64,000 nt of DNA from GCA-003244245 sp035606945 (GTDB lineage: Bacteria; Actinomycetota; Actinomycetes; Mycobacteriales; Pseudonocardiaceae), in the NCBI GenBank assembly GCA_035606945.1, contig DATNDR010000035.1, positions 1 to 64,000 of the forward strand, read 5' to 3'. Position 1 is the stretch's first letter, and every line of letters starts with the position of its first letter. Below the pieces are notes generated by a model, which saw only the letters and a list, made by a program, of their open reading frames with translations, had not been told where the DNA came from and did no database searches. Below, piece after piece: positions 1 to 8,079 of the stretch. Made by a program: the position numbers and the translations under genes.

Positions 1-560
1 GCCAGCCACACCCGGTCGGCAGGCGTGTAACGCTGACCAAGCTTCGCTGACCCGCCAGCTGCCAGCCAATCACCTGCGGGCCGTCATCACTAGCAGCGCG
101 CACACCGGCGCGCGGTTCAGCGGCACACCATGACGGTTCCAAGCAAACGATGCACGGCGGACCTTCGCTCCGGGACGACTTCCAGGCACGATGTGGATCA
201 TGATGTGGTAGCAAATGGGTGTCCCTTCACGTCGGTGACATCGAGGCGTAGCCGACGGGGGGCGTTCATCGCGTACGGTGCTCACCTTGATCCCTGCCGC
301 CGCCTGTTAGAAGACGAACTCACCGACGTGACGCGACACCCGCTTGGCTTGTCTGTCTGGCGGCAGGCTGACACCCGCGTGCGTTAATCCCGGCAGCGAC
401 GAACATCGTCTCCTACGGTGGTGCTCGCAGAGGTGCGCCTGGTCGTCATGGAAGGAAGGGTGCGACCTGCGTGATCTCGGAGGTCAGGCGCGCTGTTGTT
501 GCGGTGGCTGGGCCAACGAGGGAATCGTTCGGTATCCATGGTGGAGGAGCGGTGTAGCGG
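1..560. other. No recognisable gene
   Basis: Several overlapping short frames exist on both strands, but none has a convincing product, consistent third-position G/C bias or a ribosome binding site. I see no RNA gene or terminator. The last bases (543-549) contain a GGAGGAG that probably serves the ATP-grasp gene starting at 561. Confidence 0.6.
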
Positions 561-1484
561 ATGGGTACGGGCACTGTCGTGCTGATGACGGACCACGGCT
601 CGGGGGAGGGCAGTCGCGTCCCGCTGGAGAAGGCCGTCGAACTTCTCACCGGGGCGCCGCCGTTGTCGATCGATGCCCGGCATTTCATGCGCGGAGGTAG
701 TGGCCGGGTGAGTTTCGGCGAGACCGGGTTCTGGATGGAGGTGGCATCGGAGGGGTTCGTCGTGAGGCCCGAGGTGCTGATCGTTTACGAGATTCCTCCG
801 GCCGACCGTGGGCGGTTGGTGGCCTTCCAGCGGCAACTGTCACCCGGGAGGCCATTGTCGTTCGGCGCGGACCCGGATGCCTGGCGCGATGCCACCGACA
901 AACGGCGCACCGTTGACTGTTTCCACCGTGACGGCATCGCGCAGATGCAGACGATCCCGTTGTGCCGGCCGGATCTGGGCACGGCGCTGGATGCCTTCGA
1001 ACGGCTCGGCCAAGACGCCTGGGCGCGGCCGACGGTAGGAGCGGGCGGCACCAACGTCTTTCACCTGACCACCCGTACACACCTGCGCGCCGCACTCGGG
1101 CACTATGCAGCGTCGGACCAGGACTGGTTGCTCTCCCGCGACGCCCGCAACGTCACCAAAGACGGGCACCGTCACCAGTTTCGGGTCGTCGTCCTGCACG
1201 ACCGCGTACTGCGAGTGTGCGAACACGTGCAGGTCGATCCCGACGCGCCGTGCAACGAGTCACGGGGTGCGATCTCCACGGTCATCCCCACCGAGGACCT
1301 TCCGCCGCAGTACCGCCGCCTCGCCGTCGCCGCCACGCGATCGCTGGGCCTGCCCTTCGGCGGCGTCGATCTCGCCACCGAAAACGGCGGCGTGGTCTTC
1401 GAGGTCAACGTCCATCCAACACTGGACGTGCCGGGAGGACTGGAGACGGTCGCGATCCCGTTCGTGCAGGCTCATCTTCGATAA
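561..1484 (+). CDS. ATP-grasp (RimK-like) ligase
   Basis: 307 aa. The N-terminal ~110 residues form a pre-ATP-grasp-type domain (opening strand TVVLMTD). The central and C-terminal part reads as an ATP-grasp fold, with the metal-binding acid/Asn near the end in VFEVNVHPTLDVPGG. Enzymes of this family use ATP to join a carboxylate to an amine or similar nucleophile, and some modify ribosomal peptides. A GGAGGAG lies 11 nt before the ATG, which is slightly far. The gene points toward the end of the lasso-peptide B2 gene 275 nt away, so it is not cotranscribed with that cluster. No graspetide-type precursor is visible next to it. A role in tailoring the lasso peptide is possible but unproven; it may be independent. 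Confidence 0.75.
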   Translation: MGTGTVVLMTDHGSGEGSRVPLEKAVELLTGAPPLSIDARHFMRGGSGRVSFGETGFWMEVASEGFVVRPEVLIVYEIPPADRGRLVAFQRQLSPGRPLSFGADPDAWRDATDKRRTVDCFHRDGIAQMQTIPLCRPDLGTALDAFERLGQDAWARPTVGAGGTNVFHLTTRTHLRAALGHYAASDQDWLLSRDARNVTKDGHRHQFRVVVLHDRVLRVCEHVQVDPDAPCNESRGAISTVIPTEDLPPQYRRLAVAATRSLGLPFGGVDLATENGGVVFEVNVHPTLDVPGGLETVAIPFVQAHLR

Positions 1485-1613
1485 CCACGATCCCCTGCCA
1501 CAACCCATCGCCGCGATTAATGGACCTGGGACGAACTCGTGCGGCCACAAGACATCTCCACAGTGACCCCCAATGGGCATCGCCGTAGCGATACAATCAC
1601 CCAGCGTCATCGA

Positions 1614-1641
1614 GCGTGAGGCGGGTGGCGTGAGGCGGGTG
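1614..1641. repeat. 14-bp tandem duplication
   Basis: GCGTGAGGCGGGTG occurs twice head to tail in the 274-bp spacer between the convergent ATP-grasp and B2 genes. I see no good terminator hairpin in this spacer. Confidence 0.7.
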
Positions 1642-1758
1642 GTTAGTGCGCAAGTCACCCTCGGACACAGTTCAGTCCCTTAGGGATACAACCCCGGAGT
1701 CGAGTGTCGTTGTCTCCTGCACGTGATCGGGGAGTAGAGCTTTCGGGCTATATGGGCG

Positions 1759-2169
1759 TTATCGCGAAGGCGGGACGGTGAGGATGGGTCGGTAGGAGGC
1801 GGTGTCGGTCGGTTCCCCCACCGGTTGACCGGCTACCTCGACCCAGGCATGAGCGGCGAAGGGCGAAGTGCGCACCCCGGTGCACCAGGTCGGCCAGACT
1901 CCGCGCATCCGGCAGAGCAGGGTGGTGGCCAGTGCGCGGGACAGGCAGTATTTACCCGCGCAGTGCACGCTGGTGGCGACGACGTCGGTGCGGGCGGCCA
2001 GCGCTTGCGCGTAGGTGGAGGGAGCGGCACCGCGACGTAGGGCTTCGAGGATCGCGCGGATGCGCCGTGGAGAAAGGCGCGCGAGCAATCGAGCAGCGGT
2101 GATTGCGAAATGTGCGGGAATGCGGCGACGCAGCGGCGGGCGTGGGGCGCTGTCCAGTATCTGGGTCAT
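1759..2169 (-). CDS. Lasso peptide B2 leader peptidase
   Basis: 136 aa, the usual length for the stand-alone B2 protein of actinobacterial lasso clusters. B2 is a transglutaminase-fold cysteine protease that cuts the leader from the precursor bound by B1. The expected motifs are present: Cys75 in KYCLSRALAT (nucleophile), His107 in AHAWVEV, and an acidic partner probably in residues 111-122. A longer frame reaches back to 2229, but I chose the ATG at 2169 because its ATGA overlaps the stop of the cyclase gene, indicating translational coupling, and because the extra N-terminal residues are low-complexity. It is the last gene of the cluster. Confidence 0.93.
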   Translation of the reverse strand: MTQILDSAPRPPLRRRIPAHFAITAARLLARLSPRRIRAILEALRRGAAPSTYAQALAARTDVVATSVHCAGKYCLSRALATTLLCRMRGVWPTWCTGVRTSPFAAHAWVEVAGQPVGEPTDTASYRPILTVPPSR

Positions 2170-4007
2170 CTGGCGACCGTTCGACGGATGAGGCCGGGCT
2201 CGGGATGGGCGACTAGGTCGCGCAGCCACGTTTCGCAGGCCAGGGTGTTCTCTAAGGCGACGTACGGCAGGCCAGACATCTCTGGACTGGCCATATTCCG
2301 GCCTAACGCGTCCGGGTCCGCCAAACCCAGATCGGCAAGATAGGAATGCTCAGCGAGGACTGCCAGCGTGGCTCGGTTGGTGCGCAGTCCGGCATACCAT
2401 TCGGCGCTCGAATTGTCCTTGGTCGTGCGCGTAAGAACGGTTGCGGGGACCACGCCTCGCATGGCTGCGACCAGCAGGGGCTTGTATTCCCACGGGGTGT
2501 ACGTCTCCTGGGCGCGCACGGCCATGCATGCTTCAATGACCTGATCATCGCAGAAGGGCGAGGCGGCAGGCACACCGTCGAGGATGGTGTCACGTTCGAT
2601 GTGGCGGGCTATTCGCCCAGCGGCCTGGGCCTGATGGAAGCGCCCGTGCTGGCCTCGGGTAGGAGCCAGCGGTTCGGTGCCCTGAGCATTTTCCCGCAGC
2701 AGGCTGGCGACGGCCTCCACGGCCTGCGCACTGGCCCAGGGCGGCAGCCGCAGCTCGCTGCCCCACCCATCCGGAGCCCCGGTCATCGCGGTAGGCCCGG
2801 AAAGCCGCTTGGCCAGCGAGGACAGCCAGCGGTCATAGGAGCGGGCGTCGAGCAGTACCCGTACGGTGGTCGCCGCTGGCCACCGACGCAGCGCTTGCCA
2901 GCCCCGTACGTGGCGCAGCGCTTGGCCGGGGCGGCGGCACAGCAGGGTGTGTAAATGATGCGGCGTGGCTTGCAGGACATGGTCCCCGCCGTGCCCGATC
3001 AATCGTGCCTTGGCCCCCCGGGCAGTCAGTTCGGCGGCGATGACCGACTGGATAGCCCGGTCGCGGATGGCCGCGGTCGGTTCGTCTGAGGGGTCGGTGG
3101 GCTGTCCGACGCCGGTGAAGTATGCGGGTAGCTCCTGTGGTGAATAAACCAGCCGCTCCAGGCCGGGCAGCAGCGCGGCGGCCTGCTCGGCCCAGGCCTC
3201 GTCCTCGTTGCCGGACGCCGACCAGCGCAGCGTCACCGTTAGTAGCTTGGCGGCTGCCTGAGCGGCCAGGAAACATATCGAGGTCGAGTCCAGTCCCCCG
3301 GACAGGTCCGCGGCCAGCACTTGTCCCGGTCTTACCCGAGCGGTTACCGCCTCCACTAGGGCCGTCCGTACCGCCGCTGCTCCCTCAACCAGCGACAAGG
3401 TCGCCTCTGGCGGGCGCCACCGGCGCATCACCCGGCTTCGGCCGGATGCATCCAGATACAGCGCCGAGCTGCCGGGAACCGCATTCACACCGGACCATAA
3501 CGCTGCACTCGCCAGCGGATAGGGCAGGTCTCCGTACGCCATCCGGGCCGCCACCTGCCGGACGTCCAGGCTTGCGCCGCACAGCCAAGCCACCAGATGT
3601 GCTCGGTCAGCGGCCACGGTCACCCCGCGCACCTGCGCGAAGAAGACTCGCCGGGCCTCGGACAGGCTTCCCTGTATTCGTACCTGGCCATCCACCGAGG
3701 CCATGAGATGGCAACTGCCTGCCAGGCCAGCCGTCAGTTCGTCCAGCTCCTCGATCCGACATACGCCGCGCAGCCTGGCCGTCAGCTCGGGGCTACGAAT
3801 TGCTACCTGGCCCAGCAGGACAACACGGATACGACCGAGGAGACCAACCACGGCATGTTCGTCGGACCAACAACCCATCAGCCACGGCCGACCCGATGGA
3901 TGCATCAGTTGCCGGCAGACGACCTGACTCACTCGCTCAGCGACCACGGATGCCGGCTGGTAGTCAGGTAGAACTATGAACCAGGGTTCACTGCAACTGT
4001 GCACCAT
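2166..4007 (-). CDS. Lasso peptide macrolactam synthetase (C protein)
   Basis: 613 aa, an asparagine-synthetase-B homologue. The N-terminal ~200 residues correspond to the glutaminase-like half, and the C-terminal half is the ATP-pyrophosphatase domain with the nucleotide motif SGGLDS at residues 236-241. In lasso biosynthesis this enzyme adenylates the ring Glu/Asp side chain of the core and closes the amide to the core N-terminus while the tail is threaded. It begins 18 nt after the precursor stop and overlaps B2 by 4 nt. There is little Shine-Dalgarno sequence before the ATG, so coupling to the precursor is likely. Confidence 0.95.
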   Translation of the reverse strand: MVHSCSEPWFIVLPDYQPASVVAERVSQVVCRQLMHPSGRPWLMGCWSDEHAVVGLLGRIRVVLLGQVAIRSPELTARLRGVCRIEELDELTAGLAGSCHLMASVDGQVRIQGSLSEARRVFFAQVRGVTVAADRAHLVAWLCGASLDVRQVAARMAYGDLPYPLASAALWSGVNAVPGSSALYLDASGRSRVMRRWRPPEATLSLVEGAAAVRTALVEAVTARVRPGQVLAADLSGGLDSTSICFLAAQAAAKLLTVTLRWSASGNEDEAWAEQAAALLPGLERLVYSPQELPAYFTGVGQPTDPSDEPTAAIRDRAIQSVIAAELTARGAKARLIGHGGDHVLQATPHHLHTLLCRRPGQALRHVRGWQALRRWPAATTVRVLLDARSYDRWLSSLAKRLSGPTAMTGAPDGWGSELRLPPWASAQAVEAVASLLRENAQGTEPLAPTRGQHGRFHQAQAAGRIARHIERDTILDGVPAASPFCDDQVIEACMAVRAQETYTPWEYKPLLVAAMRGVVPATVLTRTTKDNSSAEWYAGLRTNRATLAVLAEHSYLADLGLADPDALGRNMASPEMSGLPYVALENTLACETWLRDLVAHPEPGLIRRTVAR

Positions 4008-4025
4008 ATGCCGTGATCGTCAATT

Positions 4026-4187
4026 TCAGACCATACCCATCATATTAGCCTCGGGCTGTTGAGTCGCGGGACCCTGCGTTAGGTCACTAAAAACTCCCAC
4101 CTCACGAAGCGCAGGAGCCTCATATACAACAGTTGTCTCGTCACGCTTGACAAGATTCGTCTCATCCCGCTCGGCAGACTCGGACAC
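4026..4187 (-). CDS. Lasso peptide precursor (A gene)
   Basis: 53 codons with a GTG start. An in-frame TAA sits directly before the GTG, so no longer start is possible, and AAAGGTG lies 6 nt upstream. The leader (residues 1-38) has the actinobacterial recognition pattern Tyr22-x2-Pro25-x-Leu27-x3-Gly31-x-Phe33, followed by Thr37 at the penultimate leader position. The predicted core (39-53) is GPATQQPEANMMGMV: Gly1 as the ring amine, Glu8 as the ring acid, and a 7-residue tail with three Met and no aromatic residue. It would be a class II (no Cys) lasso peptide. The reading rests on motif agreement plus the flanking B1, C and B2 genes. The boundary between leader and core is inferred from the Thr(-2) rule. 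Confidence 0.9.
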   Translation of the reverse strand: MSESAERDETNLVKRDETTVVYEAPALREVGVFSDLTQGPATQQPEANMMGMV

Positions 4188-4228
4188 TTACATCACCTTT
4201 CCGGCGTCACTAATCTACGTATGCTACT

Positions 4229-4257
4229 TCAGTAAACCCAATTACCTCGGTCGTCAA
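4229..4257 (-). promoter_or_regulatory. Possible promoter for the lasso precursor
   Basis: On the minus strand TTGACG (4257-4252) is followed after 17 nt by TACTGA (4234-4229), 41 nt before the GTG of the precursor. This lies in the 297-nt spacer between B1 and A, which holds no other convincing gene. It would allow A-C-B2 to be transcribed separately from B1. The -10 match is poor. Confidence 0.35.
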
Positions 4258-4484
4258 TGGAGGTGACCAATTTTCAACGTTTCGGGCGTACCACCTTCGA
4301 CCTCAACGTGCGGCTTGACCTACCGGTACGCCTTGTCCGCCTCGGGTGGAGCCGCTTGCGGCTTGGTGTCGACGGGCGGAGAAAGCTGTGGTCACGGACG
4401 ATCACTCGTAACTGAAGATGAAGGACATATGCATGGGCTTCTCAGGCGACCGATCGGATCGTTCTTCGTGTTTTACGCTGACAG

Positions 4485-4742
4485 TCACGACGTGATCAAC
4501 CCGACCGCGCGAAGATGGTCGATGACAGCGGCCACGTCAGCGGCGATGCCGTTGGTCTGACTGGGAAAACGCTCGCAGAGTGCCCGTACCGCGTCCTCGG
4601 TCGAGCCGCTTTCAACCAACGCCCGCAAAACGACGGCGCCACTGGAGTTGAGCTGGTAATACTTACCACTGCGTTCGTCCAGTAGCACCAAGCCGTCGTC
4701 GGTCTCAACGGTAGAAACGTCGGCGCGTAGCCGCAGGTTCAT
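4485..4742 (-). CDS. Lasso peptide B1 protein (PqqD-like RRE)
   Basis: 85 aa, full length for a stand-alone RiPP recognition element. The PqqD-like fold is recognisable from the two N-terminal strands (DDGLVLLDERSGKYYQLN), the helix starting SGAVVLRALVESG and the C-terminal helices ending HLRAVGLIT. B1 binds the conserved Tyr-Pro-Leu part of the leader and presents the precursor to B2. GGAAAG precedes the ATG. It is placed upstream of the precursor instead of between C and B2, which is the common actinobacterial place. Confidence 0.92.
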   Translation of the reverse strand: MNLRLRADVSTVETDDGLVLLDERSGKYYQLNSSGAVVLRALVESGSTEDAVRALCERFPSQTNGIAADVAAVIDHLRAVGLITS

Positions 4743-5527
4743 GACACTTTCCGATCATGGTTTGTCGAGCAGGCACGATCTTCGGACACGGCATGCTGCA
4801 TCAGCTCCGACCCGATCCGTAGGCCACGTGTGGGGGCGAACCGCGACCTGCACGGTAGCGCCAAGCAGTGCCCGTCGCCGCTCCTGACCAGTTCTGGGAA
4901 GTGACCATGTGTTCGGGACCCGATGGTCCGACGACCCAGTGAACCCGCGATGAAGTTGTTGGTACGCGGGTCGACCGGATGTGCGGCTGGGGACGGGTCC
5001 TAGGCGGGTCGTAGGCTGCCCCGGCGGGCCCCGCCGCGCCGTAGGGCCTCGGAGTGGCTAAATGGCAGTTGATGGCGGGGCCCGTCTTACAGCTTGTGAG
5101 TTGGTCGTTTAACGAATCAATTCAGTCGTCGGCGGCACGCCAGCCGGGTTCGGCGACTCGTGCACGCGATCCGTGATCGTCCGTCGTGGCTGTGGCCGCC
5201 GGCTGCCGAAAAGCGTCTGGCGACGACTTCCCCCGGCCCGGGTTCCAGAAGTCGGCCCACCTATGATGGCCAGCGGTTTCCCGCGCCGCTGAAGGGCTTG
5301 CGACCGCCGAACTCGTCGACAGCATCGGCCGCGGCGAACCCAGACCGCGCCTGAGCTGATGCCCTGATGAGCGTCCATCCGGTCGAGGACTCTCCCGGCA
5401 CCGTCCGGTGGCGGCTAAGCTGACGACTTGGTTGGACCACTAGCCGTCCAGTTGCCGTGCCCGGGCAGCGGTGCTCAGCCACAACCCCTCTCAGCCCGGG
5501 CCTCCCTAGGACCCGGGAGGGCCGCGG
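4743..5527. other. 785-bp stretch without a recognisable gene
   Basis: Open frames here have no recognisable product and no consistent codon bias. The stretch contains the inverted repeat at 5025-5084. The promoter of B1 should lie near its right side of 4743, but no clear -35/-10 pair stands out. Confidence 0.5.
5025..5084. repeat. 11-bp inverted repeat with 38-nt loop
   Basis: CGGGCCCCGCC (5025-5035) and GGCGGGGCCCG (5074-5084) are perfectly complementary. It lies in non-coding DNA between B1 and the STAS remnant. It could be a terminator or a structured RNA, or chance in GC-rich DNA. Confidence 0.5.
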
Positions 5528-5734
5528 ATGTGTCAGGCAATCAGCCAGACATGCTTCGAAGTTGTGATCTCTACCGACCCCGCCGGCAGTTACGGGGAGC
5601 TGCGCGGCGAACTGGACCTGGTCACCGCTCCCGACCTGGAACGGCTACTCGACGTGGACACCACACTGATCATCAGTGAGCCCACGGAATGGATTGGGAT
5701 TGGTGAATACGTCAATTCAGGCGACGCGAAATGA
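5528..5734 (+). CDS. Truncated STAS-domain (anti-anti-sigma-like) protein
   Basis: 68 aa. Residues ~10-45 resemble the first half of an anti-sigma-factor antagonist: a strand, then ELRGELDLVTAPDLERLLD, then a strand (DTTLIIS). Where the phosphorylatable Ser and its helix should follow, the sequence becomes unrelated and stops. GGGAGG is well placed before the ATG. The stop overlaps the start of the next gene (ATGA). It is a remnant or a fusion-derived small protein, and regulatory activity is doubtful because the Ser region is missing. Confidence 0.55.
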   Translation: MCQAISQTCFEVVISTDPAGSYGELRGELDLVTAPDLERLLDVDTTLIISEPTEWIGIGEYVNSGDAK

Positions 5735-6246
5735 GCACCACTGCACCGGAGACCCCGGCGAAGAGAATCGGGCAACAGAACGCCCTCGGGCGACCAACTT
5801 CACAAGACGTCACCACCCGCATGCTCACCGCGGTGTGGTGTCGCTCGGTGGGGACTGCATGGACGCTGGAACTTCGTGAGCTCGACCATGACATCGTACT
5901 AGGGACTATCAGGGACTGGATCACCTCGGGCATACCGATCTCGCAACCGGAGCCGCCGGAGACGCTGGCCCGTGAACTGCTCGCCGAGCGCGGCATGCAC
6001 CTTTTCAGCGATTCCTCCGCCGGCCCCTGTACTCACAATCGGCGCGGCATCGGCTACGTGTGCAGAAACGCTGAAGTGATCAGACTGGCGAACCTGATAC
6101 GAGACGATGCCGCTGACACCGGAATCCATCCTATAGCGCTGGCCACCCCGTGGGTTATGGCCGGATTCTCCGCCGACATCGCCGCGAAATGGATACACGA
6201 GGGCGTTCGTGCGCCACAGGCAGCGAGGCACACAGTACACGGCTAA
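5731..6246 (+). CDS. Hypothetical protein, 171 aa
   Basis: I do not recognise this protein. It is soluble, has no signal peptide or membrane segment, and has mixed helices with a central Cys/His-containing stretch (GPCTHNRRGIGYVC, residues ~98-111). Codon usage has the strong third-position G/C bias of a real gene. It is translationally coupled to the STAS remnant by a 4-nt overlap and is followed by about 700 bp without genes. Confidence 0.6.
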   Translation: MSTTAPETPAKRIGQQNALGRPTSQDVTTRMLTAVWCRSVGTAWTLELRELDHDIVLGTIRDWITSGIPISQPEPPETLARELLAERGMHLFSDSSAGPCTHNRRGIGYVCRNAEVIRLANLIRDDAADTGIHPIALATPWVMAGFSADIAAKWIHEGVRAPQAARHTVHG

Positions 6247-6962
6247 GCGGCCATGCTCGCGGTCCACCGCCGAGTCTCCATAAGCTCCCAGGCTTGTCCG
6301 CATTACGACAGTCACATGCTTGGAAGTCGGCTATTCCGCCAGATCAGCGGACGATCTCCGCGCCGGCTGGCGTAATCCACCCCTCTCACACACGCCTGTC
6401 GAACACGGGACACCCGCCATCAAGGATCGCGGTCCGACTTATCGCTGGACTGGACGTTGACGGCGACACGCCACGGCTGGCCCGTCTCTCACGAACTCGT
6501 GCCACGCGCCGTAGACCGGCGAGCCCTCGGTCGACGGACGATGCTGGGGAGACTACGTGCCACAGCAGGCAAGTCTTCGTAATCCCCGCGCCGCACCTAT
6601 GTCTTCTGGGTGCATGCGGCTCCTGCGACGAATCGGCGTGAAGCAGGTGTTCGAGGGCGCGAGGACCTGGCTTGCCATCACTTAGGCTCATCCCTTGCGC
6701 CCGTTGCCAGCGACAATCCGGATGAGATCGACTCGGATGAACATGCCTCAAAGTTGTGCGTAGGTACGAACGTTCCGATTCTGAGTAACTGTTCGAACGT
6801 TGAGTAAGTGACCGAAAAGTCGCCGTCGCGGCTACGTGGCGCAGCTCTCAATTAGGGGTGAATGGATGTTGCCAGATAACTTTTTGTTCGCCACGATATG
6901 TACTAGCTGAATCGGCTATGCCATCCGATGAGGCTTCATTTACCACTCTGAGGAGGATATGA
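6247..6962. other. 716-bp stretch without a convincing gene
   Basis: No frame here has a recognisable product. From about 6690 the DNA becomes more AT-rich and looks like an upstream region for the Gly-rich gene at 6963. It includes the repeated motif GAACGTT...GAGTAA, seen near 6768-6788 and again near 6794-6806. Confidence 0.5.
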
Positions 6963-7229
6963 ATGTTTGACACATTGAGCTTTACCGAGATTGACGGTCA
7001 GCACGTTGAGTTGCTTCCCGCCCGGACAGTCCTGTCCTTGACTGGCAGCATTGTCAAAGCCGGCGGCCAGTGTGGTGGAAACGGCGGCACCGGTGGCAAC
7101 GGCGGCGATGGCACGGGCGGCATTGGAGTCAACCTTCTGAACATCATTCTCCAGCACAAGCAGGACAACTACGCCGCTAACGGCTTCGGCGGCGCGGGCG
7201 GCAGCGCTGATGGCGGCAGCTGCCACTAA
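6963..7229 (+). CDS. Small Gly-rich peptide, possible secreted or RiPP precursor
   Basis: 88 aa. The N-terminal ~32 residues form a leader-like segment ending VELLPARTVLSLTGS. Residues ~36-60 are Gly/Asn-rich (CGGNGGTGGNGGDGTGG), then an amphipathic stretch follows and a second Gly-rich tail ends in SCH. There are two Cys. GAGGAGG sits at ideal distance before the ATG, and a strong terminator lies about 180 nt after the stop, so it looks like a monocistronic expressed gene. From memory, LPARTVLS-type segments occur in other short actinobacterial peptides; I cannot name the family. No modifying enzyme is adjacent. The opposite-strand frame is a shadow. Confidence 0.7.
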   Translation: MFDTLSFTEIDGQHVELLPARTVLSLTGSIVKAGGQCGGNGGTGGNGGDGTGGIGVNLLNIILQHKQDNYAANGFGGAGGSADGGSCH

Positions 7230-7409
7230 TGGCAGCATCCACTAGCCAATGGCCGCTCAGGTGAGCGGTGATCGTATTCGGTGTCGTTAGCTAGGGAGCG
7301 ACACCCGCATGGCCGGCGCAACGCTGAGGGCGGTGCTGGGGCAGCCGACTACCCTCCTAGTCGTGCAGTACCGCCACGCGCTCCCGTGAGCGCGCACGCA
7401 TTCGCCGGC

Positions 7410-7446
7410 ACGGGAGGGATGGCCGCATTGCGGCCATCCCTCCCGT
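7410..7446 (+). terminator. Perfect 17-bp terminator hairpin
   Basis: ACGGGAGGGATGGCCGC (7410-7426) pairs base for base with 7430-7446 around a 3-nt loop, followed by TTTAT. It can end transcription of the Gly-rich gene and, being symmetrical, could also act for the minus-strand gene ending at 7585. A smaller 7-bp hairpin lies at 7252-7267. Confidence 0.85.
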
Positions 7447-7584
7447 TTATCTGCGCGCAATCACCATCGTCATTGATTCTTTACTCAATGGCAACCGAAC
7501 TTCGTTCCTGATTGATCACGTGCCCTCACCGCTAGGCATTGCTTCAGCCTGCCAGGCGTGTCGTGACAAACCGCTAGTGGCGGC

Positions 7585-8079
7585 TTAGCGCTTGGCGGAC
7601 TTGATACGGCTGAAGGCTGCCCCGACTACGGTGATGAGCATCATCAGAATGCCGACCACGAGCAGCGGGTGCCACCAGGCGGTCGCCAGCCAGTGCACGT
7701 AGCGGCGGCCGAGGTAGCCGGTGTCCTGGTCGGATGTGCCGAATAGGCCGCGTCTCACGACGGGGGCAGCGAGCGCGGCCACCGCGCCGGTAAGGGTCAC
7801 CGCGGCCAGCGCAGGAGCAACCGAGTGCTGATCTGCCACGCACCGAACGTGATCAGGTAGCCGCCGACGCCGGCAGCGATCAGCCCGCTGATGCCGAACA
7901 GGGTGGAGGACGATGATCGGGGTTCGAGGTCGAGCGTTTGTAGCGTTGGCGATGCGATAGCCGCCGAGCGCGATCGTGTGTGCGGTGGTGATGGCGGGCC
8001 GTAGCGGTCCCGGTACCTGCCGGATGGACGACACCGCAGCGGTGGTGGTCGCCGCTGCCTTGGTAACGGTATGCACCAT
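7585..8079 (-). pseudogene. Small membrane protein with two compensating frameshifts
   Basis: The continuous frame begins plausibly (start near 8079; segment TIALGGYRIANAT) and ends with a C-terminal membrane helix (HPLLVVGILMMLITVVGAAF) and a basic tail. Between about 7940 and 7818 the continuous frame turns Arg/His-rich, while the +1 frame gives a sensible hydrophobic segment (TLFGISGLIAAGVGGYLITF) with good codon bias. One insertion and one deletion would restore a protein of about 165 aa with two to four membrane helices. It is either a decayed gene or assembly error. Family not recognised. Confidence 0.55.

Noticed and set aside
4207..4310. Minus-strand stretch ending WSPPLTTEVIGFTEVAYVD as a second lasso precursor
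   Set aside because: It has a PPL string but no start codon after the preceding stop, no Tyr/Thr leader signature and no tail after the only possible ring acid.
4257..4409. 50-codon plus-strand frame starting at ATG 4257, in the B1-A spacer
   Set aside because: It is antisense to the lasso operon, has only moderate codon bias, no recognisable motif, and covers the likely promoter of the precursor.
5109..5378. Frames on both strands at 5109-5378
   Set aside because: No homology-like sequence, no ribosome binding site and Arg/Ser-rich composition typical of out-of-frame GC-rich DNA.
6936..7238. 100-aa minus-strand frame opposite the Gly-rich gene
   Set aside because: It is the complement of a low-complexity gene; the plus strand has the ribosome binding site and terminator.
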